This document shows, piece after piece, positions 22,986-34,781 of a stretch of 64,000 nt of DNA. The stretch spans positions 30,124,501 through 30,188,500 of the forward strand of contig JAYKKT010000090.1 of NCBI GenBank assembly GCA_036023115.1. The letters are read 5' to 3'. The notes under the pieces were generated by a model. The model had not been told where the DNA came from. It made no database searches and saw only the letters and a program-made list of their open reading frames with translations. The first letter of the stretch is position 1. Each line of letters opens with the position of its first letter. Source of the stretch: Brasenia schreberi (taxonomy: Eukaryota > Streptophyta > Magnoliopsida > Nymphaeales > Cabombaceae). The position numbers and the translations under genes are program-made.

Positions 22986-24899
22986 ACTGCAAGTTGATCC
23001 ACGACCGAAGCACTTGCAATATCCTAATTTATTGGACAGATTGCAGTGATATCAAAGCTGAATTCATGGGTGCTGGAAGGGAGAATATCTGCCGGTTGGT
23101 ATTTTATCGTTCGAGTACCTTATTCACATATAACAGAGGTACGTTTGTGGTTCTCACTTTAATTTTTTAGCAAGTTTATATCGAAGAGGTTTCTTTTTTT
23201 GAAGTTGGGAGAGTTGATTTAGTAATTTGTGGCCGAACTCAGTGCCACTAGAAAAGCTTATTGACTTATGTGGCATCTGAATTGGATTTGTACGGATTCA
23301 TACTGCTTATATTTCTAATGAGGCGACTCTTGAGTCGTCGGCGATTTTGAGCTCACTTGGTTGCTGTGGTCATGGAATGTGCATCAATTGTTTAGGGTTG
23401 GTAATGAACACCATCATGGTGTGCCGATGAACTGGAGTTCATTTGCTTGGCACCAACAAAATCTGTTTAAAATTTAAGAACCGAATTGCTCTTTATTAGC
23501 ATAAGCGAGAGAGGGTCTTGGCTATTCAACAGGCAGACACGGCGGACCTGTCATGGGCAAGGTGAGGCGATTGCTTCACCTGGAATCCCCCCCCAAGAAA
23601 TTCTTGAAGAACTATATCGATCTCCTCACCTTTTGTTTCTCCCAAATTGAATTTAGCCTCACATTAGAAAGTTTTCTGGGTCCACCACTGATGGACGACC
23701 AGCATGCATGAGCTTTGGCTCTCCTTCTGAGTGCAGCATGGTCAAGCGGCATTCAGTCGATAAGACACCTTTCTGATTAGCGTCGTAAGATAATCCCCTT
23801 GTCAAAGCTGGTGTTCGGCATAGGCCGCACGATTGTTCAATGGGTCTGATGGTTAGAGTAGTTGAAAGGGGTCTTGGTTTATGGAAGGCTGACAAGGATT
23901 CGGAGTGTTCTATTCTCTTCAGTAACTGGAGGGAATAGCTCACGGTTATGCCCAAAAACTCAACCAGGGAGGACGCTACATTCTAATGGCAGTGGGTGGG
24001 GGCGGCGCAATTATGTGTTGTAGTCCACACATTTATCCGCAGGCTATAACTATTCTTCAAACCCTGACCATCTGGGTGTGAAGGACGTGCCGTTTCATGT
24101 AAAACCTACTGGTTCTCTTGCTAAGCCAGTGCCAGTATATCCAGAGTGAGGGAGGGCTCTAACCTTGGGATCTAAGCCTGGCAATTTTAGACCTGACCTC
24201 GGAAATTCCCGTTTCACGTCAGGTTCTGAGGATTTCGGCTTGGATTCTGTCAGAGAAGACCAACCCAATAAAAGTAGGGTTGGTCTAAACCCAACACGAT
24301 TGTTACATATACACGTCTAACAATGTATATCGTATGTAAAATACATATTATACAAGTAAATATATATAAGATATATTATGGTATATGATATAAATATCAT
24401 ATATATATATATATATAACTAGTGTATATTATATGTACTTTTATATATATTGGCTCGAGTGAAGTTACCCCGAGTTTAACCCAGGTCAGGTCCAAGTTCA
24501 TAGTGTAACCCGAACAAGAATTGGGTCAAGATGTAAAGTCAACCCAGTTTCGACCCAAACCCGAAGTGACCCGACCAGATAATTCAATTTCCAGGTCTAG
24601 TTTAGGCCGTCGGTAACAAGAGTGAGTCTCGCTGCCATAATGCAGGTTCCACGAGTTACTCTGAAGCCAAACATTCAGTCCCCAAGAGGGCGTCCTAGCA
24701 TCAGGGTTTCATGCTGGGCGGTTCCAACTCAAGGACAAGCGGTTTCTTGGAGTTATAAATTGCAAAATCAAAACTTCCTTCTTTTCAAACTAAAAAGATT
24801 GAGCGGCGTATCTAAAAAACCGGGTGTTGTTTCACACATGGACTGGATCAAAATGCATTCGCAGCGCATGAACATTTCTTGCAAACCAAGCTAGCATGG
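22986..24899. other. Intergenic region 3' of EAF, with a possible short TIR element
   Basis: Near 23531-23690 a short unit is bounded by CACGGCGGACC on the left and, inverted, CAGTGGTGGACCC on the right, with GTGAGGC inside each end; it may be a MITE, but no target duplication was seen. Around 24180-24600 there is an AT-rich stretch and recurring GACCC/GGGTC motifs. No gene is recognised. Confidence 0.35.
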
Positions 24900-24990
24900 G
24901 AAGAGCTAGTTCACTTGGCTCTGGGTTGACTCACAAGTAGGAGAGTCATGAGTTCAATACCCAGTGCGTGCATCTGGCTCTGGCTTCCCC
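24900..24990 (+). repeat. tRNA-derived SINE (family 2)
   Basis: TAGTTCACTTGGCTCTGGG resembles an A box and GAGTTCAATACCC a B box, followed by GTGCGTGCATCTGGCTCTGG. A related diverged unit lies at 11818-11905. Confidence 0.5.
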
Positions 24991-26023
24991 GCTGTACCCA
25001 AAAAGATAGACAAGCCCAAATCAACCAAGCCGGCATGGGAATCTCAGCATGCCGCTCGTAGAAATAAACTAAAATGAACTTGATTCGTTCGACTTAAGTC
25101 AATGCCAGATCTCTACTGTTATTTTTTCAGGCACAAAATAATGTTTTGAAATTGAAATTGCTATTTGAATTCGAGTTTCCAATTTCAAACAATAACAACT
25201 TCCCAGATTTTTTAGAAGAGGATCCTATGCAAAAGAAAATGGAATCTCGAGTTTGAATTCAGAGAAAGCTATAGTTGGCAATTGTACGACGCCCAAATGT
25301 GGGCAAGTCTACGCTTCAGAATGCATTGCTACAAGAACATGATGCTACCACGGACGAAGTTGCTATCACCACTTTGGAGATGCGGTAATCATGAGTTGTG
25401 GGGAACGTCAGGTAACAAAATGTGACAAAGATCATTGAAAATGCCTTGGCAGGTACATTACCTACGTTAGTCATAAAGGAAAAGCCGGATGAGATCACAG
25501 GTCGATTCCGAAATCGAAGAGAATAGCAACAGAAAACACGGCTTTTCATTGTAAAAGAAAGGAATGGAACCAAAGCGCTACTTTCGTGGCCGAGCAAGAT
25601 TAAACATACAGATGGAATTTATGAAAGCGACAGAGACCCACTCGATAAGAGCTAAGATGGAAAGGAAGATTCGATATCGTGGATTGAGCAAGATGAAGAT
25701 ACAGTCAGATAAAGCTGTTTGGATCAATTCGATAAGCGCTAAGATGGAAAGGAGGATCTCACAAATATAGATGTCGAACCTTCAAAATCTGAAGATAGAG
25801 AAACCCTCACAAAAGAACGGACAGAGAGGAATGGAAGCAACCTGAATCACATTACCAAGCGTTTACTGTACAAAAGTATTATTTTGCAAGTGTTTTCCAA
25901 ATGGTGGAAAGCAGGTGCTATTTACAAAGCCTAGAAACTGGGGAACACTGAGGTTACATCTTCCCCAGGAAGAATTATAGAAACTACAAACCACAATGAA
26001 AAGAATAAGATGGCAGACGACCC
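24991..26023. other. Intergenic, including imperfect 90-bp tandem repeats and RING-gene 3' UTR
   Basis: At about 25590-25760 two imperfect copies of a 90-bp unit are visible: GAGCAAGATTAAACATACAG versus GAGCAAGATGAAGATACAG, then CGATAAG(A/C)GCTAAGATGG. No gene is seen; the part next to 26024 is probably the 3' UTR of the RING gene. Confidence 0.5.
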
Positions 26024-29011
26024 TCACAGATGTAACCCATCTCCAAGTGCGGTCGCTTTGCAAATGGGGCAAATATTCTTCAGCAGCAGCCACTGCCTTG
26101 TGCAGTTGAAATGATAATTATGCCCGCAGTCGAGTGTCCCAAGCTCATCCTTGTTATTATATTTTTCCTGCAGATGAATGAAAGAAAACATTCAAGACCA
26201 AATGCACATAGAAGTGCACTATCCAAGCGTTGAGAACCATCGCCATATATAAGGATAAGTACTTGATCTCCAGGAACAAAACTCGTGTGAATGTGGGAAT
26301 GCCCAAAAGACAAGCCGGACTTTATCTAATCGAATCATGTTGATGCAAACTTCGAGTATACTTTTCCCTTCTAATAAGCCTAGCCCAGTTGAACAAATAA
26401 GCTTACGTCAGGTGGGTTGGACTCAACAAGGTCATGAAATGGCTCACATGAAGAGTATGCTAATCTGACATTAAGGAAGACCTAGTCCAGGTACGTAAGC
26501 TGTCCACTAAATTTAGAGTGCAAAATGGAATCCTAGCTTCTCCATCAGGCCCCCAAATAACACATGGTTCAGGATATACACGCACACATACATAAGACAC
26601 AGACAACACACACACACGCATGTGTAGCTGAGCTTGAAAGAAAGTCCATGTACCAACCTGGCAAATTACGCAGCGTTCATCCTCTTCCATCTTCTCTTTG
26701 CCCTTGTGTGAAGTGACATATGTTTTCTTCTTTAAGCGCTTCAATATGTCCTCTTCAGATAAGCCTGTGCTTACATCACCAATATGCTGCCCCAGAGCCA
26801 GAAGTTCCTGCTCCACAGATTGTTCAGACAAATTATATTAAACTAGGATGCCAATGAAAGCATGAGGAAGACATGTCCTCTTACCTCATAACTCATGTTA
26901 TCAATGTCCATGCGCATTTCTCTGTGCTGATCAATCAGAGCCCCAGATCCAAAATAAGAGGAGCGCTCTATCATCATTACACCCTGGGTCAAACAACACA
27001 GTATTTGCATCTCAATTCAAATGGTAAGATGGTCTTCATAAAGCGCAAGTTTATCGTGTATCTAGTTCATAGGACTTCAAGAATGCCTCTGATGCATGGC
27101 ATCTGTTTCCTCACAAAAGGGAAAAATGACTTGCATAACATTCTACAGAATCTCTTGGAACCTGAAAACTAGATTTCACAAAATATACAGCAGGCATTTT
27201 TCGGAAAGTACACGACATTTTTCAGGCATAAAGCAGTCTCTTAGGGTATTGATATAGGTAGAAGGGCCAGATCACTATTGTGCACATTCAATTAAAGCTA
27301 ATTAACCCGACAACAAAACAACCTAGCATGAACATCAGTACCTTACCTTAAAAAAGCCATTTCCACCACTACACGGGGTTGGCTAGAGGGTGCAATACAA
27401 GGACTTCTTAGGGAGATTCCCCGTCCTAGTACTCTTCTCACCCAAGCATGCCTAACTTCGAAGTCTGGATGAGATCGAGTACATTCATGCTGGAAACATC
27501 GCACCCCTTAAGACTCGACACCCTACAAAGTTGCACGCTGGCTGTTGGTTACATAATGCAAACCTCCTCCTTTATCTAGGCTTCGGACCCACCATGCAGG
27601 AGTGATCCCTTACATGGGAAGAGTTCTAGCATAAGCATCAGTGTTGCTTATTTCTGGGAAAGAGATTCATACTAACCATCTGATGCGTTCGGTTGCTGCT
27701 CTGCCCTCCAACCGATGACAATGGTCTTGGAAACCTGGATGATGACCCATATGGTTCTGATCTAGATTGTAAACTATCCAATACCGTTTGCATATTGGAT
27801 CCTGCATGATGATGGAAGCGGAAGCTAGAAACAGACCTCTGAGCAGGTATAGGCCCTTGGGAGAATCCGCTATGCCCACCCCTAGTGCAAGGTACTGGTA
27901 CAACATGTGGGTTTTCCCTAGGAATAACAGAATTACTGTTGCACGTACGATGATGCTCCATGGAACTCCTATTGAAGTGATCACGCTCATCTGCGCCTGC
28001 AGTCAAATTACTATTACTCAACATGGTAGGAGGTAGGTACACCTCATGACTCAAAAGAAATGTTATCTGCAGAAATATAAAATGAAGCTCAAGGTAAAGA
28101 ACAACAGAAACAAAGGAAGAAAGCCTTTTATTAAACCAAGTACAAAGCCAACCAGGGGCTGCAATCCTCCGATAGGGGCCCAAAGTCTGGCTTGAGCCTT
28201 GGATAGCTGCATTTCTACTATCACCAAAATCTCCACCTAGATGGTCCAATGGATGACCTGCAAAACGGAATTGATGCATAGAACCATCTGATAAAATCTC
28301 AACATTTAAACCTGGATATGTGGAGCCAGCGGTTCGCCTTCTCACATTCCTCTCACCATAAATTGAATGAGCTCCACCTCTATCACCATCCTGTGCACAA
28401 TATTGGAACCTTGCCACGGACCCCTCACAAGGTTGGGAACCAACATAAGTAGGAGGCTCCAAGGGAGTAGCATGAGATTGGTAACTCATGGTGTTGACCA
28501 TGCCATGGACAAGACTGTTTGGGTTCTTCCTTTTGAATTGCCCTCTTCCATTACCCACTGCATGAATGTTGTGATACTCATCTGCAGGAGAACCATAAGC
28601 ATTTGCAGAAAAGGGTACAAGCTGGTGATTTTGTAATATTGTGCAGCTTCCTGCCATGGAGGGAGGTACAAATAAGTCGCATGGCACACCAGCCCTGTGG
28701 CCACGCACTTCAGGAATGCAAATCTGCATATAGTGACCATTAGAGCTTGATGATGAACTGGATGCAGAAACGAGACTATAACCACCCCCACTCTCTTCAA
28801 CAGGAACGACAGAATGACCTGCCATGAAATGATGAACGTATGATTTAAAACTCATGAGAGAGCGGGAAATGCATGAAAATATGGATGTCAATCTGGGTTT
28901 GAAAGCTACAAAACCTGGAAATGCAAGAGTTGGCGGATGCGGACGACTGCTGCTTGAGCCACGGTCCATCCCAGTGGCACAAGCATCACACATGAAGGTT
29001 TTGTGTAGCAT
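26024..29011 (-). CDS. RING-H2 E3 ubiquitin ligase, MBR1/HIP1-like family
   Basis: A probable E3 ligase of the plant group with a long low-complexity N-terminus and C-terminal RING-H2. Supported exons: 29011-28915; 28818 to about 28160; about 28075-27677; 26983-26885; 26807-26658; 26167-26024. The last three encode the family signature: DQHREMRMDIDNMSYE, then ELLALGQHIGDVSTGLSEE, then the RING-H2 (CVICQEKYNNKDELGTLDCG, HNYHFNC, CPIC; spacing C-x2-C, C-x-H-x2-H-x2-C, C-x2-C). The central part has ADEY and GQFKRKN, as in smaller members of the family. The junction near 28050-28165 is uncertain: the frame runs through without a stop and no splice pair I tried was clearly better. The start at 29011 follows a likely 5' UTR acceptor at about 29027. 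It has about six exons; an intron of 0.7 kb holds a 5S-derived SINE. Confidence 0.85.
27324..27642 (-). mobile_element. 5S-rRNA-derived SINE with target-site duplication
   Basis: An element of about 287 bp (27340-27626) lies in an intron of the RING gene. Its minus strand starts with a module like the 5' end of the RTE LINE (CCCATGTAAGGGATCAC, then CTAGATAAAGGAGGAGG) at 27626-27540. A 5S rRNA-like module follows at 27507-27389 (GGTGCGAT, TTCCAGCATGAATG, GCATGCTTGGGTGAGA, GTACTAGGACGGG, AAGTCCTTGTATTGCACCC), clearly collinear with plant 5S rRNA including the internal promoter region. The flanks TAGCATGAACATCAGT (27324-27339) and TAGCATAAGCATCAGT (27627-27642) form a 16-bp duplication with two mismatches. 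A Cassandra-type LTR also carries 5S sequence, but the flanking duplication and absence of LTR ends favour a SINE. Confidence 0.8.
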
Positions 29012-29027
29012 TCTCCATAACCACTGT

Positions 29028-29984
29028 CAAAGGGAGAAAAATTAAATTTCAATCAGAGCCTCAAGACGATCAATCATCAGAAAAGTTAACTAAGCAATTA
29101 GGAAAGCAGAACTTTTCTCACCCATGATCCTGGTCATAAAATAATACAAGAAGCACTTCTATTCAGAACAAATTATCCCACCCATGATCATATACATAAT
29201 ACACAAAAATTGGAACTACGAGAAAATCATTATGTTGTGACCAAAGGGAATCTTCCACAGAGGTAGTTATACCCCTTTCCTGCCCAATGGTAATAGGATT
29301 ACAGATATTCAGAAGTTGTTTGCTGAATAAGGAAAAAACGCAACAACCATGGCAGGCTTGTACAGCTTTAGTATCTTTCAATGTTTAATTTCATGCTAAG
29401 CAAGTCATGAAGCTTCATTGCCAACAAGAAAATTAATAGCGGATTATCAACACCTTCAATTATGAATTAAAATTGAAGTATAGCAATTTCCAAAGCAGTA
29501 CGAAGTGTAGATATCCTTAAAAACAAAGATCATGAGAGTCCAGTGAATAATGAGGCAAAAAGGAAGCAGAAACTGAGATAAATTGATCAGAATAAGAACT
29601 TCACACCAAAGAAGGCAAATGAATATCTCAAGATAGTTAAGGCTAGACAACAGCGTAAGAACATCACTCAAGTCAAACGTATTAAATATGATGAGAAAAA
29701 ATAATTATAGATAAGGTGAGACTAAAACCTATTTCCATAAGCCTTTAGTGAGAGTATGTATTCATTTTTTCTTAGAAAGACTAACCATTCAAGAGGGCAT
29801 GCAATCTCTGTTATCTACCAGCACCATACAAAGGAATGAAGTGAAAATAGCTTTTGAGCTTACGAAATCCATCAAAACTCTGTCAGGCAAGAGGATATTC
29901 TAAGAGAAGCACTGGAAAATATTGAAAGTGAGAGGCAGTCACTTAGCATTTAAAACTATTTAATGTCACTATGGAAGAACAAAA
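29028..29984. other. Intergenic, 5' region of the RING gene
   Basis: Nothing recognised besides a likely splice acceptor near 29027 that would place a 5' UTR intron here. The short open frames lack recognisable content. Confidence 0.4.
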
Positions 29985-30425
29985 AGATGTGGAGAAAGAA
30001 GATCTACAAAATTGTGTTAACAATAGGACTATCGAGTAAATGAGCCGTACTATGAAACTGTGAAAAAGGATTAGTGAAAGAAGGTTGACACAAATATCTA
30101 GTATAACGGAAAATTCATTTGGATTCACGTCAGGAAGATCTACTACTGATATAATACCAAGAGATGTCTCTTGGGAACCTCTTGTGCACATCAATCTGAT
30201 AAAGGACATATAATATAGAGCAACTACTCTATGTCGAGACTCATCAAGAAGTAACTAATTTCTTTGATGATAGTATGGAACTACACCAAGGCTCAACACT
30301 AACCACATGATGAAATAATAAGACACATTTAAGATATAGTGGACAAAATTAGGGAAAGTATTAAACAAACTTAAATGGTGGAGAAAAACTCTAAAAGTAA
30401 AGAGCTTTCAGCTTGACAATTACCA
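29985..30425 (+). mobile_element. Decayed RTE-type LINE reverse-transcriptase fragment
   Basis: Broken frames on the + strand give the RT segment TMKLWKRISERRLTQ and ITENSFGFTSGRST, then HINLIKDI, aligning with [15 protein letters not shown] and [12 protein letters not shown] of the LINE at 58838-62105. Stops are numerous. It is more diverged than the other copies and ends about 60 bp before the left virus arm. Confidence 0.75.
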
Positions 30426-30459
30426 CATGGTAGTGCTCAGAATATGCAATTCTCATGTG

Positions 30460-33400
30460 TCAGTTTCCTCGAGTGCACGAGATATCTACACAGCATGTTG
30501 TAGCTCCGGTGTCCAGAATGGCGCGTAAAGGAAAAATTGGGACTCCTGGTATGTCAATTGACAAACAGATGTTATATAACCGGTTTTTGATGAGCTTACC
30601 GGGTCTCCCACCACCTGAAGCTGTGGACACTGATGAGGAGGAGGTTGAATCATAGGAGTTGGTGTAAATCAACTCTTCGTTGTCCTCGTCTTGCTCCTCG
30701 TAGATAACAATTCCTTTGCCCCTATTGTGGGCCTGATCATGCTTCTTAAGATCTTTGCGATCGGCGTTAAGATGGCTTTTGAGCAGTTGGTCTTCGAGAT
30801 CATCAAGTTGCTGTTGGAGACGTTTGTTTTCTTCGACGTAGTAGTCGACTTGCTTCTGTAGGCGTGCGCATTCTGCCGCGCACCACTGAATATGCTCACT
30901 CATTCGCAGAATAGTTTGCTGCGAATTCATTTCATTGTAGGGGATAGATTGGATGGGCTCTACTATCACCTTCTTATCAAAATAGTGAGGACCGCATATT
31001 CCACAGACTACTATTAAACATAGAGAGCAATGGAGACGAGCTCTCTTCAGAGTAGGGATCCTGCAACATACACAGATTGGATCTGGTACTATCTGGTTAT
31101 GCTGCCACTCATGTTGGCAGTCCATCTGGTGGTCAGGTAGCAGGATACTGGGAAGATAACTGTTTGGCTTATCTTCTCCTAACCTCTTTCTCCTTGGAAA
31201 GTAGTCATTCAGTCTAAGCATGTGTATGGAGAGAGATTGAAGCTGATGCTCTAAGGATTCATCATTTTCTTCATTCTCCGAGATGGAGAATATAGCATCG
31301 CTTAAAGCTTCACCATCATCGACTGAGATGATTTCATAGTCGTCAGGGATGTCCAATCCCTCAAAGATGGCTGTCCTTTTGATACTTCTTCGCTCGCTAG
31401 GACATTCACGAGCGAAGTGTCCCTCTTCTCCGCAGAGGTAGCATTTACACCGCTTGCTTTTCAGCAGGTGTTTCTTTTTCTCTATTCTGGCGTGAGTTGG
31501 GTGAGGCTTACCTTTGTAGGTTGTTGACTTTCGTAAGCCATACTTCTTCTTTTCTCCTCCGCCATAGTAGCCGGGTATCGGTATTTGGGAGCAAAAGGAT
31601 AGGTTCTTGAGGCTCCGTTTGAATGCTGCGTCCTTGCATTCTTGCTCCAAGTACTGATAGGTGAATAGGATTCTTGGAAATAATCCTATCTTGCAGGCTG
31701 GGTATCTTTCGTCGAAGCTCTTCTTAATGCGACTTCCGAGGTCGCCGGGCATCTTCATCCACAGTTTTTCTGATAGTTCTTCATTTAACCAAACTCTGCC
31801 GGTTTTGGTCGCGAGCTTCATATAATCATTCAAGTACTGGACGATGTACTTGATGTTGGAACAGGAAAGGCGTTCAAGGTCTCGGTATGCCTGATCTTGT
31901 ATTCCTGTTGTGCCTTGCATGGGGTCTTCTAAAGAGAAGACTTTGCGGATCTGGGCTAGAATGTTGTTCGTGCCTTCTCTGCCGTCCGCAATGGAGATCA
32001 TGTGTTCATATTCTTCTGCGTACCTCATACGCCACGTGACCCACATGAGCTTTTCCGTTTCTCCTAAGAGGTTTTCTATGAAATCCGCCTTGTCGCGGGC
32101 ATCGGTGAATCCTTTTTCCGAGACGACGTTTCTTGTGATTGACTCCCATCTTGAAAAGACATCATGAAACATGCCTAATTGTGTAGGAATCACAAACATT
32201 GAACCTTCGTTTACTTTGGCTGACGGAAGGTTCCACATTTCGTCATTATAACCTCTTTTGAATTTGACGCCGCTAGTGGATGCTCCTTGGAAGTCTGGTT
32301 TAATGGTCGGTGTGGCTCCAGTTGCAGGGGCATATCCAGGGGCTGTCATAGGGGTATCCCTTGACGCGGGATTGTAGACTGTTGAGGAGGATGATGAAGC
32401 GATTACCTTTCTTTCAGCGACTATCTTTCTTTCCTCCTTTTCTTCTGGGACTGCTACTTTTTCTTCTAGCTGTTTGAAAATAGGGTAGTCCGTGGTATAG
32501 TCTACTCCTTTAATAGCATAAGTCTGCTCTTGGTATCGTTCGAAGAAGTCATCTTCTTCAGGAGTGTAAAACTCTTCCTCAGATGGGTATCTTTCTTCAG
32601 ACGGGTATTTCTGAGGATACGGATACAGCCCTTCATCTTGGTCATACGGGCTTGGTGCAGTCATGGCCGCCAGATGTTGATAGTAGGCCATATCATCATC
32701 TTCTTCTTCCTCTCCTTCTTCGAGGAAGACTGCTATCGTATGGTCTGTTTCTTCCGGTTCTTCTTCTGCGGGTTCGGTTGCTGTCTCATAATTTGAAAAC
32801 CGCAGTGCTATTCGACCATCGATCAGATTTCTTGACTCCATATTTCTTGGTTGTACCGGTAAAGGAACTGTGGAGTCGGTGATAACCCAGTCCAAGCCTT
32901 GGAGGCCTTGGCTGGTCAGTTGTCGTCCTGGTAAGGCTACGACACCGTTGCTGGCCAAATAGTCGGTAACGTTGCCTATCTGGTAGGCAAAGGCCATATT
33001 GGGGGTGTTTGATAACCTCCCAATTAATCCACGTGTTACGAGGATATTTGCTTCTCCTCCTCGTAATTCTTGATATCCTCTTGTTCTGATGGATATCTGG
33101 AAATGATGGAAAAAGTCTCGCAACGTCATAATAGTATCTGGTATGATGAACGTGATCTGTGTGCCTCGAGCCAGATCAATTTCCATGGTTGCGAAGATAG
33201 ATTGATCATTTCGCCATCGAGTGTCCCTGAAGACAACGAGGGCCTGCGTACCTTCATCCCTTCTGTGGAGTATTTGTAATCGGACTTGGGCTAGGCCGAT
33301 GTGAATGAATCTAAATCCACTCCGTTGCAATTCCCTGAAACTTTCAGGTTGGATGAATGGTCTGTCGACTTGTTGGTTGTCGACGCAGAGAATGGCCTCT

Positions 33401-33720
33401 TCGGATAAGTGCTGATAGACACGATGTTGAGTGGTGTCTGTTCGTGCGTTATAGAGTACTTCAGCCGGGACCATGTTTGCCCTATCTCGTAAGGAACGTT
33501 GCAGCTGTTGCTCAGGCTGCAGGTGTTGCTCCAAAATTTCTCGGTATGGTTGTCTGCCGAGAATTCGGTTGACGTTCCTTCGCAGGTTGTAACGTCTCCT
33601 TTGACCGGTCCGGTAATCACGGATCTGGTCGTTAAAGTCAGTAACTCCAGGTGCGGTGTTACTGGTGCTGGTTTCTTGTGTAATGGTCTGAGAGACGGTG
33701 GCTGCTGGCCTGCGATCCAT
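30460..33720 (-). pseudogene. Endogenous badnavirus-like polyprotein (ORF3), truncated left copy
   Basis: The frame opens at ATG 33720 and runs 1,086 codons without a stop through movement, coat, zinc-knuckle and coiled-coil regions. It is cut seven codons past the protease DTGA motif, where virus sequence gives way to flanking DNA; the last few residues and the stop come from that flank. It differs from the right copy by two residues that I could see (Thr/Ile in the acidic region, Glu/Gly in the coiled coil). Protease is incomplete and RT and RNase H are missing, so it is a non-functional copy. It lies antisense to the right copy. Confidence 0.92.
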
Positions 33721-34105
33721 CCTACTTTTTAGGATTGCCGAGTTTTTCAAGCTCCTTGTTAAGAATTTCGTACGGGTCTTCGAAAACTTTGAGCTTGCCT
33801 TTCGTTTCCTTCTTGCGGATAGAAAGGTCTCCGAACTTCTTTGTCAAATCGTCAATATCGGTACTAAGCTTATCTTCCTTGTTGGTGGAAGACTGACAGA
33901 TTTGCCTAAGCGAGGCTACTTCTTCTCGGAGGCTTTAGATTTCGGCAAGAATTTGTGCTAATTGAGCACTGTAGTCTGCTGTGGGTACAGGATTTGCAAG
34001 AATATTTAACACAGTGTTGCCTTGTTTTCCTAAAGCAACAAGAGCTTTTCCGGTGTCGGTAAGGGTACTGGGTAGGATATAAGAGGCACACAGTAAGCTA
34101 ATCCT
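30484..34105 (-). repeat. Left arm of a 3,622-bp inverted repeat
   Basis: The reverse complement of 30484-34105 matches 34398-38019 along its whole length, with coordinates summing to 68,503 and no net indel. The outer match ends at the codons after the protease DTGA motif (TGCTGTGTAGAT). The inner match ends at AGGATTAGCTTACTG. I noted six substitutions; there may be a few more. Confidence 0.95.
33722..34105 (-). pseudogene. Badnavirus-like ORF2 remnant, left copy, with premature stop
   Basis: The minus strand carries the coiled-coil C-terminal part of an ORF2 (virion-associated) protein ending one base before the polyprotein ATG. A stop TAA at 33937-33935 replaces the Gln codon CAA present in the right arm (34566-34568). 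The change is a single C-to-T transition on the coding strand. The 5' part of the gene is missing. Confidence 0.85.
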
Positions 34106-34397
34106 AAAGCAACAATGTTTACACTGGATTTGTTGAAGAAACTAATAATCGCCTGGCAGTCTGTCCGAATTAGCATAAGTCTGCTCTGATCGTTAGAAGA
34201 AGTCATCTTCTTAAGTGTAAAACTCTTCCTCAGATGGGTATCTTTCTTCAGACGGGTATTTCTGAGGATACGGATACACCTAAACATTGTGCAGACAGAG
34301 AGATGTTGATGAAGAACACCTTTCAGATCTTCAGGAAGTGCTATCGTACCATTCTAATCCAACTCTTGTTGCTTATATCCAAAGCTTTAAGCTTTCC
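34106..34397. repeat. Spacer of the inverted repeat, made of rearranged virus fragments
   Basis: Three pieces are visible. At about 34106-34177 the minus strand encodes IRTDCQAIISFFNK, a stretch that fits the end of a pararetroviral RNase H. At about 34183-34287 the sequence repeats part of the acidic region of the polyprotein (compare 32520-32625) in the orientation of the left arm, with small deletions. At about 34290-34372 the plus strand is a diverged copy of 38323-38400, the segment between protease and the missing RT. A hairpin transcript would carry this as its loop. Confidence 0.8.
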
Positions 34398-34781
34398 AGG
34401 ATTAGCTTACTGGGTGTCTCTTATATCCTACCCAGTACCCTTACCGACACCGGAAAAGCTCTTGTTGCTTTAGGAAAACAAGGCAACACTGTGTTAAATA
34501 TTCTTGCAAATCCTGTACCCACAGCAGACTACAGTGCTCAATTAGCACAAATTCTTGCCGAAATCCAAAGCCTCCGAGAAGAAGTAGCCTCGCTTAGGCA
34601 AATCTGTCAGTCTTCCACCAACAAGGAAGATAAGCTTAGTACCGATATTGACGATTTGACAAAGAAGTTCGGAGACCTTTCTATCCGCAAGAAGGAAACG
34701 AAAGGCAAGCTCAAAGTTTTCGAAGACCCGTACGAAATTCTTAACAAGGAGCTTGAAAAACTCGGCAATCCTAAAAAGTAG
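34287..34781 (+). pseudogene. Badnavirus-like ORF2 with a foreign N-terminus, right copy
   Basis: An open frame of 164 codons. From about residue 37 on it is ORF2-like: a segment ending in coiled coil (AEIQSLREEVASLRQI, then DKLSTDIDDLTKKFGDLS) and a basic C-terminus. In badnaviruses the ORF2 product binds virions. The first 30 or so residues (VDEEHLSDLQEV, YHSNPT) instead resemble the polyprotein segment after the protease (DDEEHLQIQELV, YHSNPT), so the start is a fusion made by rearrangement and not a genuine ORF2 start. The stop TAG is one base before the polyprotein ATG. Confidence 0.8.

Noticed and set aside
27389..27507. A functional 5S rRNA gene
   Set aside because: Many substitutions throughout, embedded in a composite element with a target duplication in an intron.
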